This document shows positions 16,936 through 26,994 of a stretch of 64,000 bases of DNA, piece after piece; the first letter of the stretch is position 1, and every line of letters starts with the position of its first letter. Below the pieces are notes generated by a model. The model ran no database searches. It was not told where the DNA came from and saw only the letters and a program-made list of their open reading frames with translations. Position numbers and translations under genes: made by a program. The stretch lies in assembly GCA_964640655.1 (NCBI GenBank), contig CAZXFT010000006.1, forward strand, positions 104,061 through 168,060, given 5' to 3'. Source of the stretch: BJGO01 sp964640655 (GTDB lineage Bacteria > Bacteroidota > Bacteroidia > Chitinophagales > UBA10324).

Positions 16936-18065
16936 AATACTTTATCTGGTTTTGTCGCATCTTAATTGGTGTGTTGTTTATTTTCTCCGGTTATGTGAAA
17001 GCAGTTGACCCTATAGGTATGCAATACAAACTCGAAGAATACTTCGAGGTATTTCATATGGACTTTTTTATTCCATATGCCCTATACTTCTCCATTCTTT
17101 TGAATGCCTTAGAAATTGTACTTGGTGTGTTTACCATATTTGGTGTTAGAATGGTGCAAACCGCGTGGCTGCTCGTTCTCATCATTGTATTTTTTTTATT
17201 CTTAACCGGCTACTCGGCTGTTACCAATAAGATTACCGACTGCGGTTGTTTTGGTGATGCCATCAAACTATCGACCTGGGCTACCTTCTACAAGAATATC
17301 ATCTTCCTCGGCTTGATCATTCCCATTTTTATGTGGCGCAACAGAATTGAACCGTTGTTCGGTAAATTGCTAAGTAATATAATTTACTATGGTTCCATAA
17401 TAACCTTTCTCGGCTTGCAGTGGTATTGCCTGGAACACTTGCCTATCATTGATTTCAGGCCATACAAAGTAGGAAATGATATTCGTGAGCAAATGAGTAT
17501 CCCTCCCGGAGCACCACGCGACAGTGTGGTTACCAAACTTATTTATAAGGACAAACGAAATGGAAAAGAGCAAGCCTTCCTGATGAATGAATTGCCTTGG
17601 GCTGATAGTATATGGATGTCTAACAATGAATTTGTGAAACAGGAGAATCAGGTAGTTCGTGAAGGCTATCAACCTAAAATTAAAGATTTTAAAGTTTGGG
17701 ATGAAGACAACAACGACTTAACATCCCTATTACTTGATTCCAATAAATATCAAATATGGATTGTGGCTTACGATATCTCTAAGACCGACATTAAAGGCAT
17801 TGAACTAATTGCCCAACAGACTGCAGCATACGAACAGGCAGGTGCTAAGGTATTAGGATTGTCAGCTTCATCTTACACTGAGATTGAAGACCTTCGACAC
17901 AGTACCAATTCCGCATATCCTTTTTACTATGCCGATGGTACTGTTCTTAAAACAATTGTACGCGCTAACCCCGGCATTGTATTATTGAACGGCTCCAAGG
18001 TGCTGGCTATGTGGCATTATAATGATACACCCACCGCAGAAGAGGTGAAGAAATATCTGAAATAA
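16932..18065 (+). CDS. BT_3928-family membrane protein: DoxX/MauE-like helices plus redoxin-like domain
   Basis: The 377-residue protein has four membrane helices in its first ~150 residues in the DoxX/MauE manner, with ILIGVLFIFSGYVKAVDPIG in the first and a periplasmic-type TDCGCFGDAI after the third. The C-terminal part (about 240-377) looks like a thioredoxin-fold domain, but no CxxC active site is visible there. It is translationally coupled to the Nmad1 gene (ATGA overlap), so the pair probably works together. The function is unknown; a redox or envelope role is inference. Confidence 0.82.
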   Translation: MKYFIWFCRILIGVLFIFSGYVKAVDPIGMQYKLEEYFEVFHMDFFIPYALYFSILLNALEIVLGVFTIFGVRMVQTAWLLVLIIVFFLFLTGYSAVTNKITDCGCFGDAIKLSTWATFYKNIIFLGLIIPIFMWRNRIEPLFGKLLSNIIYYGSIITFLGLQWYCLEHLPIIDFRPYKVGNDIREQMSIPPGAPRDSVVTKLIYKDKRNGKEQAFLMNELPWADSIWMSNNEFVKQENQVVREGYQPKIKDFKVWDEDNNDLTSLLLDSNKYQIWIVAYDISKTDIKGIELIAQQTAAYEQAGAKVLGLSASSYTEIEDLRHSTNSAYPFYYADGTVLKTIVRANPGIVLLNGSKVLAMWHYNDTPTAEEVKKYLK

Positions 18066-18106
18066 TCTGCAGTGCTCTGTGCATTTTCGTTTCACATAAA
18101 CGAAAC

Positions 18107-19168
18107 GTGTTCCGGTATATCAGCAAACAGTTACTTTATGCACTAAGCGTACTAGCCGGTGTGGTGGTTACCGTGTTTATTTTATTTCAGGGCTTACCAG
18201 GCGATCCAGCCCGTCTCACTATGGGGCAACGCACCGATGCAGCTACACTTGAAAATGTTAATCGTGAACTGGGATTAGATAAACCCAAATGGAAACAGTT
18301 GTTATACTACGTCAATGATGTTTCACCCATCAGCATACACGAAAACAGTACTTACAACAAAAACAAATTTCAGTTCATTGAATTGATTTCAGGCACATCA
18401 CACGTTGTTGTTTTTAAAAACCCTTATCTGAGGTATTCTTATCAATTGCAAAAGCCTGTTGCCGATATGTTGATGCAGGCATTACCTAACACCATCATAC
18501 TTGCTTTGCTGGCCATTCTTTTTGCTTCTCTTATTGGCATTATCCTGGGCACATTTGCAGCTCTGAATCAAAACACCATCATAGACCGGGTGTTAGTAAT
18601 TATCAGTGTTTCCGGAATTTCTTTTCCTTCGTTTTTCTCAGCCATTTTGTTTCAATGGTTATTTGCTTATGTTTTAGCCTCACTCACTCATCTGCCAATG
18701 ACCGGAAGCCTCTATGAATATGATTTAGACGGTGTGGCCCATTTGAAATTAACAAACTGTTTGCTGCCAGTATTTACATTAGGCATAAGACCACTTGCTG
18801 TTTTTACTCAACTCACACGAAGTGCAATGCTCGATGTATTAAGTATGGATTTTATACGCACTGCACGGGCTAAAGGATTGCCTAAATGGAAAATTGTTTG
18901 GAAGCATGCCTTACGTAATGCTCTGAATCCGGTTGTTACAGCCATATCAGGCTGGTTTGCCGAAATGTTGGCTGGTGCATTCTTCATTGAGTTAGTGTTT
19001 AGCTGGAATGGACTAGGAAAGATGACTGTTGATGCATTGAATAAAAATGACTTTCCTGTGGTTATGGGAGCGGTGCTCTTAGCCTCTACTGTATTTGTAG
19101 TGGTGAATCTATTAACCGATATTGTATACGGAATCATTGATCCGCGAATACGAGCAGCGCAGTCTTAG
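18107..19168 (+). CDS. Oligopeptide/dipeptide-type ABC transporter permease (DppB/OppB-like)
   Basis: This is an inner-membrane permease of a binding-protein-dependent peptide-type importer. The 353 residues show the N-terminal family stretch FILFQGLPGDPARLTMGQ, a large periplasmic segment (about 40-110), then the permease domain. The coupling loop is DFIRTARAKGLPKWKIVWKH, followed by RNALNPVVT. The start codon is GTG. The companion permease, ATPases and binding protein are not next to it. Its stop overlaps the convergent ruvB stop by four bases. Confidence 0.9.
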   Translation: MFRYISKQLLYALSVLAGVVVTVFILFQGLPGDPARLTMGQRTDAATLENVNRELGLDKPKWKQLLYYVNDVSPISIHENSTYNKNKFQFIELISGTSHVVVFKNPYLRYSYQLQKPVADMLMQALPNTIILALLAILFASLIGIILGTFAALNQNTIIDRVLVIISVSGISFPSFFSAILFQWLFAYVLASLTHLPMTGSLYEYDLDGVAHLKLTNCLLPVFTLGIRPLAVFTQLTRSAMLDVLSMDFIRTARAKGLPKWKIVWKHALRNALNPVVTAISGWFAEMLAGAFFIELVFSWNGLGKMTVDALNKNDFPVVMGAVLLASTVFVVVNLLTDIVYGIIDPRIRAAQS

Positions 19169-20202
19169 TCGAATAGTGAACCCGAGTTTGGTTTGTTATT
19201 TGTTTTTCCAAGATGTTGATATGCTTTGGCAGTGGCTTCACGTCCACGTGGTGTGCGTTTGATATATCCTTCCTGAATTAAAAAAGGTTCATACACCTCT
19301 TCTAAAGTACCCGGTTCCTCTCCTACTGATGTAGCAATAGTTGTAATTCCAACAGGGCCTCCATCAAACTTATCAATGATGGTACTCAGGTAGCGATTAT
19401 CCATTTCATCAAGACCATGTTCATCCACGTTCAGTGCTTTCAATGCCACGCGTGAGATGTTAATAGAAATTTTACCATCAGCTTTTACCTGAGCAAAATC
19501 GCGTACACGACGAAGCAAAGCATTAGCAATGCGAGGTGTACCTCTGCTGCGGCGAGCTATTTCATGCGCAGCATCGTCAGAAATTGGAGCATTCAAGATG
19601 TATGCTGAGCGTTTAATTATCTTTTTCAAAGTCTCCGCATCGTAGTAGTCCACTCTGGATACAATGCCAAAACGAGAACGTAAAGGAGAGGATAATAAAC
19701 CACTGCGAGTTGTTGCACCTACGAGTGTAAAACGATTGAGTTTAAGTTGAATGCTTCGGGCATTAGGGCCATTGTCAAGGATGATGTCAATCTTGAAATC
19801 TTCCATAGCGGAATAGAGATATTCCTCAATGACTGTTCCTAAGCGATGTATTTCATCTATAAACAAAACATCACCTTCATCTAAGCCTGTAAGTAAACCG
19901 GCGAGGTCTCCTGGTTTTTCGAGAACAGGGCCCGACGTCATTTTCATATTCACTCCCAGCTCGTGAGCAACAATATGTGATAAAGTTGTTTTGCCCAAAC
20001 CGGGTGGTCCATGCAACAATAGATGATCTAAAGGTTCCTGGCGCTGTTTAGCTGCCTGAATAAAAATTTTAAGATTCTCAACTATTCCCGACTGACCGGA
20101 GAACTCATCAAACAACTGAGGACGTAATACTTTCTCTATTTCTCTTTCTGTACTGTTCATTCCGGAATCTTCCGGTTGTAAAAATGAATCACGCATTGAC
20201 AT
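19165..20202 (-). CDS. ruvB: Holliday junction branch migration helicase RuvB
   Basis: This AAA+ ATPase is the motor of the RuvABC branch-migration complex in recombination repair. In 345 residues the Walker A motif GPPGLGKT is at 65-72, Walker B FIDEIHR at 114-120, and sensor 1 ATTR at 163-166. A winged-helix domain closes the protein, with TPRGREATAKAYQHLG near the C-terminus. The short variable N-terminus leaves a choice between two ATGs six bases apart; 20202 is given. ruvA and ruvC are not adjacent. Confidence 0.98.
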   Translation of the reverse strand: MSMRDSFLQPEDSGMNSTEREIEKVLRPQLFDEFSGQSGIVENLKIFIQAAKQRQEPLDHLLLHGPPGLGKTTLSHIVAHELGVNMKMTSGPVLEKPGDLAGLLTGLDEGDVLFIDEIHRLGTVIEEYLYSAMEDFKIDIILDNGPNARSIQLKLNRFTLVGATTRSGLLSSPLRSRFGIVSRVDYYDAETLKKIIKRSAYILNAPISDDAAHEIARRSRGTPRIANALLRRVRDFAQVKADGKISINISRVALKALNVDEHGLDEMDNRYLSTIIDKFDGGPVGITTIATSVGEEPGTLEEVYEPFLIQEGYIKRTPRGREATAKAYQHLGKTNNKPNSGSLFD

Positions 20203-20295
20203 AACGCTGTGAAGTTCCGAATTCCTGAACGGAACAAAAACAAAAAAAGCCCACCACTTGCGCAGTAAGACTTTTATTGTTGCCTCTGGTATAAT

Positions 20296-20634
20296 TTATT
20301 TATTGCCGTTCAGTTGTGAGTTGTTATAAATGTTCCATTGTTCCTGTGTGAGTACACCCTGTAACTGATTCAGGTAATTAGATCTGATGGTGTTAAGGGC
20401 ATTGTTCGTCTCAACTTTGTTGGAATTACGGTTATTCATAGCCTCATCGAGTTTTACCTCCCGTGTTTGAATAATCTGCTGAACCTGCTGAACTTGAACA
20501 GATGTAAGATTGAGTTGTGTCTTCATTTGGTTGGTAAGGGCAACATAATTCGATGTTGTAGCATTAGTATTAGACTGTGCAAATACAGAAATACTTATTA
20601 AACTGAGTAAGAGAGCTAAAGTGTATTTAAACAT
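20296..20634 (-). CDS. Small secreted protein, LTxxQ/CpxP-like features
   Basis: This 112-residue protein has a clear signal peptide (about 1-19, ending SVFAQ). The mature part is helical, rich in Gln and Asn, with LNLTSVQVQQVQQI and GVLTQEQWNIY resembling the paired LTxxQ motifs of CpxP/Spy-like periplasmic proteins. The function is unknown. Downstream on the same strand an imperfect hairpin and a run of seven T residues (about 20241-20270) may be a terminator before ruvB, but the stem is weak. Confidence 0.7.
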   Translation of the reverse strand: MFKYTLALLLSLISISVFAQSNTNATTSNYVALTNQMKTQLNLTSVQVQQVQQIIQTREVKLDEAMNNRNSNKVETNNALNTIRSNYLNQLQGVLTQEQWNIYNNSQLNGNK

Positions 20635-20771
20635 GGTGTGTTTTTATACCCCTCAACGTGTCAATTTAATGAAGGTTTCAATTTAATATTATTACTGCTT
20701 GATGATAATACTAAGTGTAACATTCTAAAATTGACTAAGTAAAAGCGCTCGAATTACTAAAAAAACACAAA

Positions 20772-23700
20772 ATGAAATCGAGATTGCAATTAACACCCAA
20801 AACGACGGTTAAGGTATTTAACCGCCAACGTTTAATCATTGCAAGTACAGGATTTGCTCTTGCTTTGATGTTAGGTATTGGGGTATTTATGTATGGCAAC
20901 TTTGGCAACAATACAGAATCATACGCAGCATTGGGATCCAATATGGGTTTTGAAAATAATACTACGGAATGGACATCTATTGCCGGAACCTGGGCTGTAA
21001 ATTCAACAGTGAGTGACTGCAGAAGCGGTACAAAATCAATCAGGTGCTCTGCTACAACTACCGCTGCAAAATATAGAAACACCAATTCTACTATTACCAT
21101 ACCCTCTTCAGGCACCAACTATATCACCGTTATTGCCTGGTCAAAAGCAAGCACAGTTAACGGCAGAGCTATGGTAGGTGTATTTAATACAAATAATAGT
21201 ACAGAAAGCATGCCTTCCACTCTAACAACATTAAACACATCCTCGTTTATTCAAATAACCTATACCGTTTTAGCAACTAACGGGCATACTTATATTCCTC
21301 AACTTCAGGCATCAACATCTACAAGTACCGGTAATGTCTTTTTCGATGATGTGATGATCTATACTTCCACCATATCATCTGTAGATGCCACTGCTCCTAC
21401 TTCAGGCCAAACACTTAATGCAAGTGCTTCAGGCAATGAGATAACCTTAGGCTGGGCTAATGGTACAGATAACCAAAGCGGAATGGATGGTGTACTGATA
21501 CTCCGTGCTTCGGGAGTGAATGTGACTAACCAAGCAGTAAATAATCAAACGATGTATCATGCTTCATCTTCTACAGTAGGTCCAACAGCTGTTGGAAGTT
21601 TTACTGTCGTATATAATGGGCCTGTTGCTACGTCTACTATGAATAATCCGGGAGCAACCGGCACTTACACCTATCTTGTATATATGCGAGATAAAGCCTA
21701 TAACTATACAACAACTCCGGCAAGAATAATTGTTGTAAACGGCACAAATCTAACGGCGTCATTAACTGCAACCACACAACTAAGCGGATTATACTTGCCA
21801 GCAACTTGCACATTAAGTGTCAGCTCGGCAGCAAGTCCTACAATTTTATCGGGTTCTAATATTAATGTTTATGGCACGATAATAAATGCCGGTAATCTGT
21901 TAAACAATCAAGGTGGAACTGTAAATATGAAAAATGCAAGTGTTTATAATTACAATAGAGATGGGTCTGTATCCGGCTTTCCTGTTTTAAATGCAGTTTG
22001 GGAAACAGGTTCAACATGCTTGATTAGTGGAGTTAAATTTACCGCACCACAGGGTTTGAACCAAACTTTCCATCACTTTACTTGGAATTGTAATGAACAA
22101 ACATCGGCGGTTTCGTTACCTAACAGTTTCAATGTTAATGGTAATATTTCTTTTATTGACTCCGGTCCAGGAAATAGTGTAAGAACCTGTTGGTTGAATG
22201 GTACCAATCAGTTTAAAGGAAACATCAGTTGCACATCTAACGCAGATGTTTGTACCAACTATGGCAGTAATGTTAAATTAAACGGCACATCACAGCAAAC
22301 CATAAGCTATAATGTATGGTTTCAAAATGTAGAGTTTAATAATCCTGCAGGCGTACACTTTACTACAGATATCTGGATGGATTCTCTTGTAGAACTTAAA
22401 TCCGGAACTGTGACCATGGCTAGTGGAAAGAAATTTATGACGGAAAGTGGTGGTTCGGTTCAGTTTATGGGGGGAATTATTGGTGTTGCAATAGAACCAT
22501 GGCCTTATGAGACCAATCCAACTTATGACTTAACATATCACAGCGGTGGTACTACTTCATTAGAGTTAACTACATCGACAACATACTTGGGCAGATTAAA
22601 CATAAACTGTCCCGGACAAGCAATAACTCTGGATAAGGATGTACAGGTTAACACTGCCTTAAACATTAACGGAGGTAAACTCATAACAAACGGAAAATTA
22701 TTATGGGTTAAACCAACAACTGCTGAAAGCGTAAGCGCAGCAAGCAGCAGTTACATACAAGGTTCATTGCGAAGAAATATTTCAAGCAGCGGAACGATAA
22801 GCTATAGTTTTCCTATAGGTAGCTCCTCTTCTAAACAGGAAGTAATTGTTAAATCATATAGCTTAACAGGAATTACATATCTGACTGCCAGTTTTAATTC
22901 AACATTTACAGGTGCACCACCCAATCCTAATACCTGTAAGATAAATGGTACACCGGTAACTTCTCTATTAAATAACGGATTCTGGACAGTAGAACCAAAT
23001 CAACAACCCACATCCGGTAATTATGAAATAACTCTGAAAGCCGGCGGGTTTACTAACGGTGCAGCCAGCCCATTATACTACGGTATTGTTAAAAGAAATA
23101 ACAGCAGTGATAACTGGTCCAGCATAGGTACTCACGTAAACTCCACTCAATCACTCTCGAATGGAGTAGCATCAGTTACACGAAGTGGTCTAATATCATT
23201 TTCTGATTTTGGAGTAGGTTTCGGTGGAGGAATATTACCTATAACACTGAGCGATTTCTCGGCAGAAAAATATGAGAACGATAAAGTAATGATTCGCTGG
23301 GTTACATCAGCAGAATTAAACAATGCCTATTTTAGTTTAGAGCGCAGTAACAATGGTATTGACTTTGAAATGATCAATGAACAAGAAGGTGCAGGAACCA
23401 GTACCATTTCACATGAGTATGAATTCCTTGACGAGAATCCTCTCATGAGTACAAACTATTACAGACTGAAACAGGTTGACTTTGACGGACAATTTACATA
23501 TGGCCCAATAAAACAAGTAACACTCGCACAACGTGGAAGTGAAATACAAAGCACAAATGAGCTGACAATCTTTCCTAACCCCAATAATGGACAATTTTCA
23601 ATATCAGGAATAAAACCAACGGGTAGTTCAGAGAAAATAAGAGTGGTGGTGATGGATATTAAGGGAAGTATAGTAACACAAACTGAATTTAATGACGGTG

Positions 23701-23807
23701 ACCCAGTCAAAATGGATATCAGTGATAGACCACCTGGAACTTATATGGTGCAGATAACAGACACCAATCAAAAAACAATTACGAAACAGATCATCGTTAA
23801 CAGATAA
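20772..23807 (+). CDS. Large T9SS-secreted beta-rich surface protein, paralogue 1
   Basis: The 1011-residue protein begins with a basic stretch of ~22 residues, a hydrophobic helix (about 23-43), then TESYAALGSNMGFEN, where cleavage after SYA is possible. A carbohydrate-binding-like domain follows (about 55-195) and a fibronectin-like segment. A long region of short beta-helix-type repeats comes next, then SDFGVGFGGG, LERSNNGIDFEMINEQ, and a type A T9SS sorting domain (FPNPNNGQFSISG, from about residue 935, ending KQIIVNR). It is probably displayed or released at the cell surface. The next gene is its close paralogue with the same order of parts. No enzymatic motif is seen. Confidence 0.82.
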   Translation: MKSRLQLTPKTTVKVFNRQRLIIASTGFALALMLGIGVFMYGNFGNNTESYAALGSNMGFENNTTEWTSIAGTWAVNSTVSDCRSGTKSIRCSATTTAAKYRNTNSTITIPSSGTNYITVIAWSKASTVNGRAMVGVFNTNNSTESMPSTLTTLNTSSFIQITYTVLATNGHTYIPQLQASTSTSTGNVFFDDVMIYTSTISSVDATAPTSGQTLNASASGNEITLGWANGTDNQSGMDGVLILRASGVNVTNQAVNNQTMYHASSSTVGPTAVGSFTVVYNGPVATSTMNNPGATGTYTYLVYMRDKAYNYTTTPARIIVVNGTNLTASLTATTQLSGLYLPATCTLSVSSAASPTILSGSNINVYGTIINAGNLLNNQGGTVNMKNASVYNYNRDGSVSGFPVLNAVWETGSTCLISGVKFTAPQGLNQTFHHFTWNCNEQTSAVSLPNSFNVNGNISFIDSGPGNSVRTCWLNGTNQFKGNISCTSNADVCTNYGSNVKLNGTSQQTISYNVWFQNVEFNNPAGVHFTTDIWMDSLVELKSGTVTMASGKKFMTESGGSVQFMGGIIGVAIEPWPYETNPTYDLTYHSGGTTSLELTTSTTYLGRLNINCPGQAITLDKDVQVNTALNINGGKLITNGKLLWVKPTTAESVSAASSSYIQGSLRRNISSSGTISYSFPIGSSSSKQEVIVKSYSLTGITYLTASFNSTFTGAPPNPNTCKINGTPVTSLLNNGFWTVEPNQQPTSGNYEITLKAGGFTNGAASPLYYGIVKRNNSSDNWSSIGTHVNSTQSLSNGVASVTRSGLISFSDFGVGFGGGILPITLSDFSAEKYENDKVMIRWVTSAELNNAYFSLERSNNGIDFEMINEQEGAGTSTISHEYEFLDENPLMSTNYYRLKQVDFDGQFTYGPIKQVTLAQRGSEIQSTNELTIFPNPNNGQFSISGIKPTGSSEKIRVVVMDIKGSIVTQTEFNDGDPVKMDISDRPPGTYMVQITDTNQKTITKQIIVNR

Positions 23808-23808
23808 C

Positions 23809-23839
23809 AAAAAAGCGGGGTAATGTCCCGCTTTTTTTA
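23809..23839 (+). terminator. Intrinsic terminator after T9SS paralogue 1
   Basis: The stem AAAAGCGGG pairs perfectly with CCCGCTTTT around a seven-base loop, followed by further T residues. It starts within a few bases of the stop codon at 23807. Confidence 0.9.
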
Positions 23840-23912
23840 TTGTATTCTCCTAATTACACCATGAAACATTTTATAATTAATGAGGTAAAAACGCCTCGGT
23901 AAAAACATCACC

Positions 23913-26900
23913 ATGAGAAAATTATCACCATTTAATCGTGTAACAACAGCAGTAAAGCAACGACAGCGTATAGTTATTCTTTCCACACTGTTGTTAATAA
24001 TAATTTCCGGAGCGATATTAGTTTATTTAAATACAGGAAATCAAAAAGATGCCTATGCTGCATTGGGAAATAACATGGGCTTTGAAAATTATTTAACAGA
24101 ATGGACCACTATAAATGGTACATGGAACTCAACATCTGCCGACAAACGAGGAGGAACAAGAGCTGTGCTCTGTTCTGCAAATAGCACCGAAGCAATACTT
24201 AGAAATAATAATTCAACAATTACCATACCTTCATCCGGCACAAACTATATAACCGTTATTGCATATGCCAAAGCGAGTGCAATAACTGGACGTGCACGCT
24301 TAGGAGTGTTTAATACCAATTCATCTACCGAATCGCTTGCTGCAAGTACAACATCACTTACAACAAGTGGTTACACACAATTAACTTTTAATCTGTTAGC
24401 TACAAACGGACATACGTACGTACCTGTGCTCTGTGCTCAAACAAGCAGCGGTAGTGCTAATATTTACTATGATGATGTTATCATTTACACATCAACAGCA
24501 ACAACAGCAGACATTACTAATCCGGTAAAAGGACAATCATTTAACGCTACAACTTCGGGCACTCAGATTAATATGAACTGGACTAATGGTACAGATGCTC
24601 AAAGCGGCATAGGTGGTGTTATGGTGCTACGTACCACCGGATTGACAAGTGCTTCAGCAGCTTTAACAAATCAGCTTACATATCATCCGAGTAACTCATC
24701 AATCGGGCCAACCTCAGTTTCAGGATTTAATGTAGTTTATAATGGTAGTACAGTTACATCTATTAATAATAACCCGGGTTCTTATAATACTTACACCTAT
24801 TTAATCTATACTCGAGATCGTGCATACAACTATTCGTCAACTCCTATCAGACTCTATGTCATCAATGGAACTAATTTGTCACAGTCGTTATCTTCTAATA
24901 TCAGTTTAGATGGCTTATGCATTGCTTCTACATGCACTTTAAATATTAGTAATAACAGAATTTTAACTTTTGAAAATAATGCACAAGGAAACATATTCGG
25001 TTACATTAACAGCACGGGAACAATAATTAGTGGTAGTAATGTAAGCATCAATATGAAAAATGGTAGCACCTATGAATACAGCCGCGAAACACAATGGAAC
25101 GAAACAACTCCTATCCTTCAAGCTAATTGGGAATCAGGTTCTACTTGCTTAATTACAGGCTTAAAGGCATATTCTGTTTCCGGATTTGATCAAAACTTTC
25201 ATCATCTAGTATGGAATTGCTCTTCACAGCAATTTAAATTTCAATTTCCTGTTAATAGAACAATAAATGGTAATCTAAACATTCAAAACACATCACCGGG
25301 CAATAGTAACCGCAGTTTTTGTTTCAATGGGGATTGTACCATAAAAGGAAATCTAACTTACAATAACAATACTGCAACAGTTATCTGTAATACAAATAGT
25401 AAGATAATAATAAACGGCTCATCACAGCAAAGTATTACCGGTAACTTCTTCTTTGAAAATTTACAGGTTGATAATGCCGCCGGTGTATTATTATACGATA
25501 ACCAAATAATTAACAATACGCTATTCTTAACTTCAGGTAACCTCAATATGAATAGCAAAACCATTCAAATGGTCAATGGATCGCTTATTACCAGAGACGG
25601 AGGTTCTATGTCGAATGGCACTCTGGATATATATGAAGCATGGAATGCTGCAAACCGTTATAATCTCAGATATACTGTTGATTGCACATCAGGAGTTGAG
25701 TTGATTTCTTCAAGCACACGATTAAACAATCTAACTATTGATGTGCCTAACAATGGCGCAGTTACATTAAACAAACACGCTGTAGTTAACGGAACACTCA
25801 CATTGACTAATGGCAAAATAGTTAGCGGCAGTTATGAGGTAAGAGTGATACCTACAACTGCGAACTCTGTTTCTTTTACTTCAAACAGTTTTGTAGAAGG
25901 ATTCTTGCGCCGCAACATTGTTAATGCAGGTAATGTAAACTATGATTTTCCGGTTGGATTTGATGACAAACTGCAATTAACAACTATTACGGCTAAAGCC
26001 TTATTGACTACATCAAGTATTGTTGCCAGTTTTTCACCAAATATAACAGGTGCGGCTCCTGTACCATCTACTTGTAAAATTGGTGCAAGCGGTATTACCA
26101 CTTTGCTTGATAACGGTATATGGACAATTGAACCTAACGTTCAGCCCACAGGAGGCAACTACGACATCACTGTAAAATCACAAGGCTATACCAACGGATA
26201 CTCCAATCCTATGGGTTACTGTATTATCAAGCGGAACAATTCATCCAGTGCATGGCAATCAATTGGTACTCATAGTAACCTCACACAATCCATTGATGCC
26301 GGTGTTGTAACTGTTAAACGCTCTTCCTTGACCAGTTTTTCTGACTTTGGTGTTGGCTTTGGTAGTGGCTATAACTTGCCTATATCCTTAAGTTCTTTTG
26401 AAGTTAAGCAACACGAAACCGATAAAGTGAAAATTACATGGACTACTGCTGCAGAATTAAACAATGCTTACTTCAGCTTAGAGCGCAGTGTAAACGGAAC
26501 TGATTATGAAATGATAAACGAACAGGAAGGAGCTGGAACAAGTACGGTTCCGACCAGTTACCAGTATATAGATAAGTTTCCAGTGAGCGGTATAAACTAT
26601 TATCGTTTAAAACAAGTTGACTTCGATGGTACATATACCTATGGCCCTGTTAAACAAATTTCACTTAGTCAATCAGTGAACAACAACAATCCACTTGCTA
26701 ACCTTTCGGTTTACCCTAATCCTACAACAGGAATTGTAAATGTTTCCAATGTTCAGTTAACCCAATCGCCGGTGATAATTAAGGTCTATGACATCGGCGG
26801 TCAATTTATTAAGCAACTCACTTATAATGATGGAAATAATATTCAGTTCAATCTAAACGACCAGACACCGGGTGTTTATATGATGATAATTTCAGATCAA

Positions 26901-26942
26901 AACAATAATTCTTTCACTAAACAAATAGTTCTACAACCATGA
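23913..26942 (+). CDS. Large T9SS-secreted beta-rich surface protein, paralogue 2
   Basis: The 1009-residue protein has the same layout as its upstream neighbour. It has a basic start, a hydrophobic helix (about 22-41), KDAYAALGNNMGFEN, a carbohydrate-binding-like domain, a beta-helix-type middle, LERSVNGTDYEMINEQ, and a type A T9SS sorting domain (YPNPTTGIVNVSN, ending KQIVLQP). Many short blocks are shared (TIPSSGTNYITVIA; NNAYFSLERS; YYRLKQVDFDG), while the middle has diverged. The pair clearly arose by tandem duplication. Each gene has its own terminator, so they may be expressed separately. Confidence 0.82.
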   Translation: MRKLSPFNRVTTAVKQRQRIVILSTLLLIIISGAILVYLNTGNQKDAYAALGNNMGFENYLTEWTTINGTWNSTSADKRGGTRAVLCSANSTEAILRNNNSTITIPSSGTNYITVIAYAKASAITGRARLGVFNTNSSTESLAASTTSLTTSGYTQLTFNLLATNGHTYVPVLCAQTSSGSANIYYDDVIIYTSTATTADITNPVKGQSFNATTSGTQINMNWTNGTDAQSGIGGVMVLRTTGLTSASAALTNQLTYHPSNSSIGPTSVSGFNVVYNGSTVTSINNNPGSYNTYTYLIYTRDRAYNYSSTPIRLYVINGTNLSQSLSSNISLDGLCIASTCTLNISNNRILTFENNAQGNIFGYINSTGTIISGSNVSINMKNGSTYEYSRETQWNETTPILQANWESGSTCLITGLKAYSVSGFDQNFHHLVWNCSSQQFKFQFPVNRTINGNLNIQNTSPGNSNRSFCFNGDCTIKGNLTYNNNTATVICNTNSKIIINGSSQQSITGNFFFENLQVDNAAGVLLYDNQIINNTLFLTSGNLNMNSKTIQMVNGSLITRDGGSMSNGTLDIYEAWNAANRYNLRYTVDCTSGVELISSSTRLNNLTIDVPNNGAVTLNKHAVVNGTLTLTNGKIVSGSYEVRVIPTTANSVSFTSNSFVEGFLRRNIVNAGNVNYDFPVGFDDKLQLTTITAKALLTTSSIVASFSPNITGAAPVPSTCKIGASGITTLLDNGIWTIEPNVQPTGGNYDITVKSQGYTNGYSNPMGYCIIKRNNSSSAWQSIGTHSNLTQSIDAGVVTVKRSSLTSFSDFGVGFGSGYNLPISLSSFEVKQHETDKVKITWTTAAELNNAYFSLERSVNGTDYEMINEQEGAGTSTVPTSYQYIDKFPVSGINYYRLKQVDFDGTYTYGPVKQISLSQSVNNNNPLANLSVYPNPTTGIVNVSNVQLTQSPVIIKVYDIGGQFIKQLTYNDGNNIQFNLNDQTPGVYMMIISDQNNNSFTKQIVLQP

Positions 26943-26966
26943 TGTAACAACTACAATTGCGTTAGG

Positions 26967-26994
26967 AAAGGCTGCAGCAATGCGGCCTTTTTTT
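26967..26994 (+). terminator. Intrinsic terminator after T9SS paralogue 2
   Basis: AAAGGCTGC pairs with GCGGCCTTT (one T-G wobble) around a six-base loop and runs into seven T residues. It overlaps the stop codon of the convergent thiamine operon. On the opposite strand the hairpin lacks a good T-run, so it mainly serves the plus strand. Confidence 0.85.

Noticed and set aside
20735..21118. 127-residue minus-strand frame opposite the first T9SS paralogue
   Set aside because: The plus-strand frame has clear domain content and codon pattern; the minus frame has none.
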